From Prorocentrum cordatum (lineage: Eukaryota; Sar; Dinophyceae; Prorocentrales; Prorocentraceae), in the NCBI GenBank assembly GCA_963575745.1, contig CAUYUJ010008569.1, positions 266,612 to 300,111 on the forward strand: a stretch of DNA of 33,500 nt. Reading direction: 5' to 3'. The translations under genes and the position numbers were made by a program. The stretch's first letter is position 1. The number at the start of each line of letters is the position of its first letter. Shown here in pieces: positions 29,501 to 33,500 of the stretch. The notes beneath the pieces are model-generated. The model did not search any database. It was not told where the DNA came from and worked only from the letters and a program-made list of their open reading frames with translations.

Positions 29501-30925
29501 GCAATGGAGGCCAATATCAGGCGGAGCGGCAGGAGCGGAGGTGTATCCAGAACCTCACGTGCAGAGAGCCCGGTGAGTGCTAGGAGCCGGGCCAGTGCGG
29601 AAAGCGCTGAAGCAGCCCAATTCCACAATACCTTCATGATCAACACGGAAGGGCTGACTTACACACGTGACATCACGGATACGCTTCCGCCAGGAGGTGA
29701 GTGGACCTCCACACTCTCCGCGAATTACTGGGTCCTTGAACAGGAACCAATCACCGTGGAGGAGCGCCGCCAATATGAGCAAATATGGTGCACCGAGCTA
29801 ACAATGAGCCAGTGGGTGCTGGAACAACGCCTACTGAAAGGCACGCTCGGTTCACAGATTACGTACCATAGTGATGACCACGGTACGATGGCTCTGGCGG
29901 CGCGGACAGGGACATTCTTCCCCGACGAAGAAGGAATGCCCTGCATATCGTTCATGCTAGACATTGGCTCCAACGTGAACATCATCGGAGCTAATACAGC
30001 ACGAACCTTTCAGGAGGTTATGGCCAGGTACAATCACAGACCGGCCATATGCACACTGAGCAAAACCCTCTACATCAATGGTGTAGGTGAGGGTGCTGCG
30101 ATCTGTCGGAAAATGGGCAACTTCAAGATCGGGGTGCAATACGCCAATGAGGCAAGCCCCCGCATCGAGGAGTATGCTTCCAACATCGCAGAGGGCTCAG
30201 GTGTAAACCTCCCAGCCATCTGGGGCCTGAGTGCCATGGAAGCACGTGACACAATTATCGTGCTAAAGCCAGGCTTCCAGAAGGTGATCTTTCCCAGCGG
30301 AGAGTATACTCTTAAGCTGGGGAAGGGCGCCAAAGTCCTGAGGGCAAAGAAGACCCCCTCAGGACACCTAGCCATTCCCTGCGGATTGTATGACGGGGCT
30401 AAAAGCCAGACGGTCACCAACACCTTCACAATCCGCAGTAGTCATGACGGCTACACCGAGACGGAGAACGACGAGGACTCCGTCAATGCGGGGCCACCCG
30501 CCGGTGTAGGTGCGGGGTCACCCGCTGGGGTAACAGCGGGGCAACCCGCGATGGGACAGTCCATGACCGTTACGACTGATACGTTCATTGTCGAGCCGTA
30601 TCTCGACAAGCAGCTCCTGAAGGACACGACCCGTGCGATCGTAGACAGGACGCTCGACAGCTGGTGGAAAGGCCAACAGTGTCCTGAAGGGACCTGGCCA
30701 CACATGAAGGATGCCCTGAAGTCTAAGATTTTCTGGGCAGTCCAGGAGGCGGTGAATAATTGGTCGCCTGAGAACCAAGCGGGGCCACCCGCGACACCGC
30801 CACCACCACCAAGCTGCACGGGCGGAGGTTCGACGGACCTTGCGGGGCCAACCCGCGTGGAGATCGTGAGCGCAGCCGCACCAGTGACGCCTGCGGAGTC
30901 ATCCGCTAACAGCATGCCCCTCTGA
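23567..30925 (+). CDS. Multidomain retroelement polyprotein: zinc knuckle, KptA/Tpt1, RING-H2, retropepsin (ORF2)
   Basis: A 2452-residue uninterrupted frame from ATG 23567 to TGA 30923-30925. Domains in order: CCHC zinc knuckle (residues 3-16); acidic linker; Cys/His cluster (about 440-460: VCQCEPFKGHMRRC); SH3/Tudor-like segment (about 600-650); RNA 2'-phosphotransferase (about 1009-1270); helical stretch (about 1553-1580: RRAATLRAQATFLQQQADR); RING-H2 (1811-1862); retropepsin-like domain (about 2105-2245). Linkers are rich in Ala/Gly/Pro/Ser and carry the micro-hairpin repeats. The length, lack of stops in 7.4 kb and intact motif residues suggest a recently active element. The same frame continues after the TGA for at least 858 codons, so this is likely the Gag-Pro part of a readthrough polyprotein. 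No integrase or RT is present here. Confidence 0.88.
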   Translation: MKCHTCGSTEHLRDQCPKGKGKGSVHLAQNSFMDDIDYIDYEFYVNPEAAPAAGSSTYYVMARYAEATVALEDYAVTLFDEFHGWDEVDEIAYNAWFGLPAGPPAGDEVSEAETVPATEEELTAALAPQVIGMPLLPNPSGAGSEMGDADDEMRGHPAYSDSEESEEDYNDMLQEQVSEAIRLLSAPAQQQMTMNELLSHPGVARLRPYLDSNMSASQMLTALQALAGSPAEEMLDATAGPPAWSMDVFMQGCDQMNINDLSMEQLNDIGYFRSPYQNVFMAQDSSEDSDDMRYDKRDRRPSPPRDSEQDDQRPVTRDSASAGPSRGSASAGPARGRSRSAPRRPTHDESGYPYSTEHSVGVSAQQVPDWYIRWYPDYSMETLRHWYSKEYCTKRDETGAIIRTKGGKTKTPEAWDKRAKKQEIITDRKTYRKQVCQCEPFKGHMRRCPMDRPSRSPHHGETPWNWSHGDDAGNVHDPNKEVPGGGKRITEADRVPMTEEVANTVRENWAKLPNDHRLKEWNRRFHKEAGSPAESSGEAGSPAEPSGEAGSPAESSKEAGSPAEAPPAAGTAEDEWIDVASAAGTDRTELNEEWAAEDGSENPFPDGSACWYYSSTAQKWFCTRVLYRHENGKYKLAIKGVADIDKMRQVIHDHGQPEGPPRDPPGPRPGKGSRPPPRPKADSSSSPTPAKRHSSKSPEDTQGRAKVRAIAKTDDPEPADPPGPSVTERKKVFAGPSTPMPPATQGDVKDEVRDKPKAAFRGDWTPTLHQPRLTPQPGSARMKAQPKPEAGMRSVRAEEAAKAKEDKGSAGPPAKAAPAATAGTPAESTLSREERFRVLKEFGDQQKLTDDAATNKGHPNPGAESSAGAASSAAGSAGPPIKAAPAALAGPPVKAPPAALAGSPASGQPIMSVLRVIPLECKLHWQGIVDKGPRQPINPRVTPDDTDRYEVINCPVRRNFKCQNDWEREQQKVGNMLRDRPPLRVAQHRESLLKVMQQNGADPTLPSKEQMTKISIWFSTALRHSPYYKDKHNRYFEKVSTFDPYDGWVVIDDLLTNWKENDQYKHYRDMHEVLIKGRPHTSFVYWVLLNCCEIIDHHGMQKGRLQMKCVDDSLLLPQRFRPTNRRPQYFIRATNGHSSPGVHCPESLFRPITTWAKEPDDPVYFIHGTKWEYVKSILDNGLSCLAQDNPKRKGGRQFVHGCPYLPGDKRIQSGIRPDSEVLIFCSINKMLSSGFSLWRSANDIVMTRGHDGRIPPDHIMQIVSIAKYRVGEAWSNPLFYDKTRKRGQPADRIRTDDYLPLKMCDRTLAVMEDHAMYLKGWTKTDGRPFNLVMTEQDVAPRPFETQAVLMMNAQEDEAMPEAGPPAGAGTPAVDTSDGSWQQVVTPVTTVASPWRQDQQSWVHALNSQLTSADVSGLTDQLYRADPWAVHAGIQDAQQRNLRPPAGPPGILGTQPQRPPQQAGGARFVPMNGSDGGSPYRTPPSETSENSLWQRLQAIRGNPTLAAALQATTPFGTPRGSEGGVAAGSPAERTPAESSAHAGPPADGQQGPDYERRAATLRAQATFLQQQADRVPSLLRNRNIDVTNHGDFRPLWSWTSDDAPNADPTNPYRQVFIPGIASHPIYGWDNHGPAEAPAMDAPMYPEYYAQVNNTPMIAGPPANEYTRNLANEMYRLQFTRAVDAQPLPHYAYMPTPTDPETIVQPAGLAVPAALGRMPDYIRDVHNTQQAILASRQQVRDNARLRQQRAIQRRIERENQAETPAGAGPPAEHTDRLPPPTPYREGETTFERQARTRPDVPTPVISDYNFTQCPICMDPYETGTTVWRLACGHFFHDICWDRVAQQHVRNQRPGTPNEAPCAVCRGPGIITAHFPYAGQRDAESEQARQQERYVVDARELRRLREAVEALEARAASAEPSARAPAAQTHPWPAPEQGIQMPILPTLRAQGPPAAGPPAEAAPAAKAGSPATGPPNPGFLRAMEANIRRSGRSGGVSRTSRAESPVSARSRASAESAEAAQFHNTFMINTEGLTYTRDITDTLPPGGEWTSTLSANYWVLEQEPITVEERRQYEQIWCTELTMSQWVLEQRLLKGTLGSQITYHSDDHGTMALAARTGTFFPDEEGMPCISFMLDIGSNVNIIGANTARTFQEVMARYNHRPAICTLSKTLYINGVGEGAAICRKMGNFKIGVQYANEASPRIEEYASNIAEGSGVNLPAIWGLSAMEARDTIIVLKPGFQKVIFPSGEYTLKLGKGAKVLRAKKTPSGHLAIPCGLYDGAKSQTVTNTFTIRSSHDGYTETENDEDSVNAGPPAGVGAGSPAGVTAGQPAMGQSMTVTTDTFIVEPYLDKQLLKDTTRAIVDRTLDSWWKGQQCPEGTWPHMKDALKSKIFWAVQEAVNNWSPENQAGPPATPPPPPSCTGGGSTDLAGPTRVEIVSAAAPVTPAESSANSMPL
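23573..23614 (+). other. CCHC zinc knuckle
   Basis: CHTCGSTEHLRDQC gives Cys3, Cys6, His11, Cys16, exactly CX2CX4HX4C, the retroviral/copia nucleocapsid knuckle that binds genomic RNA. It begins two codons after the ORF2 ATG and is followed by a Lys/Gly stretch (PKGKGKGS). Its position supports Gag and ORF2 being made as one product at least part of the time. Confidence 0.95.
25148..25257 (+). repeat. Four tandem 30-bp units carrying the micro-hairpin
   Basis: Hairpins at 25151, 25181, 25211 and 25241 are exactly 30 bases apart and separated by CAGAATCCAGTGGGGAA-type spacers, encoding EAGSPAESSG four times with small changes. The fourth has GCGGGATCACCCGC. This shows the unit can also expand in tandem, in a linker before the SH3-like segment. 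Confidence 0.97.
25365..25520 (+). other. Small SH3/Tudor-like segment
   Basis: Residues about 600-650 read GSACWYYSSTAQKWFCTRVL then HENGKYKLAIKGVADIDKMR. The alternation of aromatic and beta-type residues with a final basic turn resembles small SH3/Tudor-like barrels. I infer this from pattern only, and the binding partner is unknown. Confidence 0.35.
26591..27380 (+). other. KptA/Tpt1-type RNA 2'-phosphotransferase domain
   Basis: Tpt1/KptA enzymes use NAD+ to remove an internal RNA 2'-phosphate left by tRNA splicing, through an ADP-ribosylated RNA intermediate. All family blocks are present and ordered: TKISIWFSTALRHSP (Arg1023, His1024), DGWVVIDDLL (from 1046), YFIRATNGHS (Arg1132, His1137), YFIHGTKWEYVKSILDNGL (His1167, Gly1168, Thr1169), SGIRPDSEVLIF (Arg1216), WRSANDIVMTRG (Arg1239) and GRIPPDHIMQI. 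The Arg-His, Arg and Arg positions correspond to the Arg-His-Arg-Arg catalytic set known for yeast Tpt1. An insert of about 60 residues separates the DGWV and IRA blocks, longer than usual. A role in the element (RNA repair, RNA-end modification, or countering a host RNase/ligase pathway) is inference. Confidence 0.9.
28997..29152 (+). other. RING-H2 finger
   Basis: Residues 1811-1862 hold CPIC, LACGHFFHDIC and CAVC, giving C-x2-C-x13-C-x1-H-x2-H-x2-C-x33-C-x2-C, the C3H2C3 RING-H2 pattern with a Trp two residues after the sixth ligand. RING-H2 domains are usually E3 ubiquitin ligases acting with an E2. A helix rich in Glu/Arg (about 1885-1905) follows. Such a domain is unusual in a retrotransposon polyprotein; possible roles are control of polyprotein turnover or attack on host factors. 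Both are inference. Confidence 0.93.
29879..30350 (+). other. Retropepsin-like aspartic protease domain
   Basis: The block CISFMLDIGSNVNIIG places Asp2132 in Asp-Ile-Gly-Ser, where retropepsins have Asp-Thr/Ser-Gly-Ala/Ser. Further on, LPAIWGLSAMEARDTIIVL fits the C-terminal hydrophobic-Gly block and helix of the fold, and PGFQKVIFPSGEYTLKL follows. The Thr/Ser to Ile change in the catalytic triplet is atypical, so activity is uncertain. Its place between Gag-type domains and pol agrees with the Gag-Pro-Pol order. Confidence 0.75.
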
Positions 30926-30961
30926 CGGGGGCAGGCGGGCGCGCCGGCGGCGCTCGCTTGC
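30923..30961 (+). promoter_or_regulatory. UGA-CGG stop with 12-bp 3' stem: candidate readthrough signal
   Basis: The only stop between ORF2 and the downstream frame is TGA 30923-30925, followed by CGG. Bases 30931-30942 (GCAGGCGGGCGC) pair with 30950-30961 (GCGCTCGCTTGC) over 12 consecutive pairs, two of them G·U, around the loop GCCGGCG. The spacer from stop to stem is five bases. UGA-CGG or UGA-CUA with a 3' stem is an established readthrough context of several plant RNA viruses and alphaviruses. The frame is identical on both sides, so readthrough would add the pol part. Confidence 0.75.
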
Positions 30962-33500
30962 GAAGAGAAGCCGAATACCGGCCTCCTCGCGACATACGTT
31001 GGCCGCGCTGAGGCCCGAGAAGAAAAATACCATTCAAAATGCCTCGTCATCGAAGATATTCGTACAGCTTGCGCTGAACTCCGATCCCGTGGATATATAT
31101 GCGACCGGATTACCCATAATGAGGTAATGACTTCAACTGGAACACAGTATTTGGGAAATTTGTTGGCAGGAGACTACAATATGTTGTGGGTGGCCACACC
31201 CTCTGATTGGTACGTGCGTACTCCAGGAAAGAGGGCGGGACCACACTATCAACGTATACAAAATCTCCTGATCAAAGCGCGTGCTCTGAGAATGCAGATA
31301 GTTATCCTGGGGCCACCCGGGTATTTCTGGAAACAGGGTCCGATCAAAGATGTTATTGAAGATTTGAAGCTAAGCGTTATACGAATCAGACTCTGTCACT
31401 TCGGCATTAAGTTTGACCGATCCAGTAAATATCCCAGTGGTTCTTATATACAAGTTGCTACATCTTGTCCTCATATACCGGTTAACTTATGGAGATGTAC
31501 TTGTGGATCACACAAGGACCATGATTTGGATTGGTATGGCCAAGATCAACAACATGCCGAGTTTCGGTATAAAACTTTGGCTACTATTATTGCACGCTTC
31601 CTTGATCAACTCGATAAAGCCAACATGATCAGGAATGAGCGGAGTGCGGTACACCTCAGTGTGTGTACACGCGTTGACAAAAAGGTCAGACACTACGTTC
31701 AATGTCCACAGAAGGGCCCTCAATGGGACCATGTGGTTCGTAGGGTCACGACCGACCTGGACACGAACAAGATTGTTCAAGACATTAGGATCCAGGATCA
31801 GCCAACTGGGTACAATTATGTAGCTCCATTACCTGATGGGGTTACAAACATCAGTACTCGGCTATACTGGGAGCCTCCGGCTCCAGTTCTTCATGGCAAT
31901 GGTGAGTCGCGAAGGCCACGCCCAAAGCGTGTGACGATCGTCGATGACGATCGATCTCCTCCCCCTTCGATTGAGCGTTGCCAAACGCGACCCACCAACG
32001 ACCTTCCTGAAATTCCGCCATTTCCTGATTTTACAGCGGATTCCTCCGCAGCGGATCTCTCCGCGGAAACTGCGTTGCCCACTGATGCCAGGATAAAACA
32101 GAAAGAAAAGCAGAAAGCTGACAAAGAAGCCGGCATCAAACCGAAGAAAGTCCCGAAGAAAGTGGAAGACGGTAACGACGACTGTGGAGAGGACCTCAAA
32201 GGGCTTGACTGCTCCACATATTTCAACGACGTTCCTCTTGACGACTCGGACTCGGACAGCGAATCAGAGGACATCTTCATGATGTTACCGGCGGGGCAAC
32301 CCGCTGACTCACATGCTGATGTCTTCTCGATAGTCCAGTCGTTATGCTACGGCAGAAATAATCAAGTGGACATGCTTGAATTATGTGGGGGCAAGGGTGG
32401 TATATCCATATTAGCCTTCAAGAGGGGACTCTCGTCAGGCGGGAACCTTGACAAGATATCTATGGTTGACCTCGGAAACTCGGAAGTACAAAGAGCAGTC
32501 CTCCACTACCTCAAGACTTGCTTTGTCAAGATCACGATTCTGCAGCCAAGCTGCAGAACTACTGGACTCCCTTCCTACTTCAACGCACAGGTCAATCATG
32601 ATACGTGGCTTAAACACCACAAAGAGGACCTGCCTCATATCACGTTCTGTGGAACAGTCGCTCTACTACAAGACGACTTAAGACGTTTCTTTCTCAGGGA
32701 ACAACCAATGGGCACGTGGGTGGATGAGATCCAGCCATGGAAAGAACTGGCACAACGCAAGGTCACTTGCCAAACAATCATTGATCAGTGCACGACTGGT
32801 CTCAAAGATTCATTTGGACAATATATCCGCAAACCAACACAGATAATGGCAAATAAAGAAGAGTTGTTGGCACCTTTCAAAGGCAAGCGTTGTCCAGGAA
32901 ATCATGTGCACGCCAATGCTTGTAACAAAGAGTTAGCAAGGGCGGCACAGTATACCTACAGAATGCAGTCATTGATCGTTGATGCGGTGCAAATCGCCAA
33001 AGACCTGTTTGCTTATGGTCGCGATCCATTCGCGAATCGTGAACGCAGCTATGCGTTCGTAACAAACAGTGCTGGCTACGACTTGGACGACCCAACAATT
33101 CGGAGACACCCAAACGGAGAAATCTGTCGACCACCACCTGGCGGTCTTGGGTGCCCTGGCTGTGTGGACAACAACTACAAGCAATCACCAAAGCACAGTA
33201 GGGATCCGAAGATGTGTCGGTGGTATGATGTTGAACCGTATTACTGGGACTGTCCAAGCTGTAAGAAGGAATATCAGAAGAGCAATCCTCACCACACCAA
33301 GATATCTGGCCAATGCAGATTTGCCGAAAAATGGAAGCTGCCAGATAACTTTGGCCAGCCGCGTCCGGCGGGACAAGCCGCTCCTGCGGCGCCAGCCGCG
33401 GAAGCGGCTCCAGCCGCAGAAGCGGCGCCAGCCGCAAAAGCGGCGCCGGCCGCGAGAGCGCGCATACGTGCGCCTAGGCCGCCACGGCCTGGTGAGGGCG
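30926..33500 (+). CDS. Pol-side polyprotein in the ORF2 frame, open at the window end
   Basis: From the codon after the TGA the ORF2 frame stays open for 858 codons to the end of the window. It has no suitable early ATG; the first Met is about 70 codons in, so expression by readthrough is more likely than a separate start. Contents: methyltransferase-like copy 1 (31049-31640), a linker with basic and acidic runs (31880-32280), methyltransferase-like copy 2 (32369-33000), a Cys/His zinc cluster (33080-33340) and an Ala/Pro-rich linker with micro-hairpins. Dinoflagellate copia-like elements have comparable modules before integrase, RT and RNase H, which would lie past 33500. It is cut only by the window edge. 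Confidence 0.82.
31049..31640 (+). other. Methyltransferase-like domain, copy 1 (degenerate)
   Basis: Reads DYNMLWVATPSDWYVRTPGK, MQIVILGPPGYFWKQGP, LCHFGIKFDRSSKYPSGSYI and a Cys-Cys-His-His tail WRCTCGSHKDHDLDW. The order (substrate-Pro-Ser loop, middle strand, CxFG block, Cys/His tail) parallels copy 2 but lacks its Gly-rich SAM-binding start. It may be an inactive partner copy. The relation to copy 2 is inferred from aligned landmarks, not from a computed alignment. Confidence 0.45.
32369..33000 (+). other. Methyltransferase-like domain, copy 2
   Basis: MLELCGGKGGISILAFKRGL (from 32372) resembles the Gly-rich SAM-binding start of Rossmann methyltransferases. VDLGNSEVQRAVLHYL follows, and LQPSCRTTGLPSYF (32540-32581) is where cytosine-5-type enzymes have Pro-Cys. 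IIDQCTTGLKDSFGQYIRKP and a Cys/His block (KRCPGNHVHANAC) end the domain. This arrangement is familiar from dinoflagellate copia-like polyproteins. Whether it methylates DNA or RNA, or is structural, cannot be told here. Confidence 0.6.
33080..33340 (+). other. Cys/His zinc cluster before the missing integrase
   Basis: CPGC (33152-33163), then CRW, CPSC (33251-33262) and a final Cys (GQCRF) with intervening His (KHSRD, NPHHT). The spacing fits two treble-type zinc sites similar to those preceding integrase in dinoflagellate copia-like elements. The identity is by pattern and position only. Confidence 0.5.
33386..33453 (+). repeat. Cluster of four C:G-type micro-hairpins
   Basis: GCGGCGCCAGCCGC (33386), GCGGCTCCAGCCGC (33404), GCGGCGCCAGCCGC (33422) and GCGGCGCCGGCCGC (33440) are spaced 18 bases apart. 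All have C:G at the fifth pair, so this cluster is a local subfamily, encoding APAAEAAPAA-like sequence. Confidence 0.95.

Larger units (their letters stand above)
21951..33453 (+). repeat. Dispersed micro-hairpin family, about 50 copies (GCGGG-GNNA-CCCGC)
   Basis: The unit is a 5-bp stem and 4-5 nt loop. Start positions: 21951, 21976, 22085, 22100, 22923, 23118, 23711, 23867, 24025, 24245, 24281, 24530, 24557, 25151, 25181, 25211, 25241, 25994, 26012, 26030, 26153, 26213, 26231, 26267, 27421, 27650, 27668, 27899, 28142, 28169, 28187, 28535, 28841, 28859, 29309, 29420, 29438, 29456, 30488, 30512, 30536, 30779, 30842, 30893, 32036, 32051, 32291, 33386, 33404, 33422, 33440. The fifth pair is G:C in most, A:T at 21951, 23118, 26153, 28169, 29309, 30893, 32036 and 32051, and C:G at 23711, 26012, 26213, 29438 and 33386-33440. 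Loops are mostly GCCA, GTCA, GACA or GCAA. The usual peptide is Ala-Gly-Pro/Ser/Thr/Gln-Pro-Ala, but 21976, 22085, 24025 and 27421 are read in other codon phases. No copy lies inside the capsid, KptA, RING, protease or methyltransferase-like domains. Confidence 0.9.

Noticed and set aside
30451-31050. Minus-strand genes opposite ORF2 and the pol part.
   Set aside because: All minus-strand frames from 22000 to 33500 are shadows of the plus-strand polyprotein and lack any domain signature.

Overview
The window looks like nuclear DNA of a dinoflagellate (Prorocentrum- or Symbiodinium-like; I cannot fix the species). The reasons are the GC-rich, repeat-saturated composition, the debris of several non-LTR retrotransposons of the EEP endonuclease / reverse transcriptase / RNase H type, large amounts of micro- and minisatellite, and a very long Gag-Pol type element whose pol part resembles the methyltransferase-like and zinc modules of dinoflagellate Ty1/copia elements. 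I see no bacterial-style operons, rRNA, tRNA or CRISPR. No ordinary host gene could be recognised.

Layout. 1-5560: a decayed plus-strand LINE (EEP endonuclease, RT, connector, RNase H, C-terminal zinc domain), broken by many frameshifts. 5577-8812: (TCC)n, then two G-rich/C-rich minisatellites in opposite orientation around a 230-bp core, then (GAG/GAA)n. 9658-11891: a younger minus-strand LINE fragment (connector, zinc knuckle, RNase H, C-terminal domain). 12889-15494: a plus-strand LINE with coiled-coil ORF1 and endonuclease that ends in A39 before any RT. 15495-21543: non-coding repeats with striking symmetry: inverted arms of about 425 bp at 16436-16862 and 21120-21543, two arrays of long perfect-to-near-perfect palindromes (17225-17766 and 19501-20025), between them a higher-order minisatellite carrying 38-bp palindromes, and a 560-bp imperfect inverted repeat at 20225-20790.

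21696 to the window end: the most interesting object, a coding-competent retroelement of at least 11.8 kb. ORF1 (21696-23570) is a Gag with two predicted membrane helices, a capsid-like helical domain and an Arg/Lys/Gly-rich tail. It overlaps ORF2 (23567-30925, 2452 aa) by ATGA. ORF2 carries, in order, a CCHC zinc knuckle, a Cys/His cluster, a small SH3/Tudor-like segment, a complete-looking KptA/Tpt1 RNA 2'-phosphotransferase domain with all four expected Arg/His/Arg/Arg positions, a RING-H2 finger and a retropepsin-like domain. It ends at one UGA (followed by CGG), and the same frame is then open to the last base of the window (30926-33500) with two methyltransferase-like domains and a zinc cluster. 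Five bases after the UGA lies an uninterrupted 12-bp stem with a 7-nt loop, the arrangement of programmed stop-codon readthrough. The integrase, RT and RNase H would lie beyond the window.

Across this element, and not seen by eye elsewhere in the window, about 50 copies of a 14-15 nt micro-hairpin (GCGGG-NNNN-CCCGC and covarying versions) sit only in linkers between domains, in all three codon phases. Stems covary (G:C, A:T, C:G at the fifth pair), so the conserved unit is the nucleic-acid hairpin rather than the Ala-Gly-Pro-Pro-Ala peptide it usually encodes. I consider the combination (KptA domain inside a Gag-Pol, UGA-CGG-stem readthrough, dispersed covarying micro-hairpins) the candidate undescribed system.
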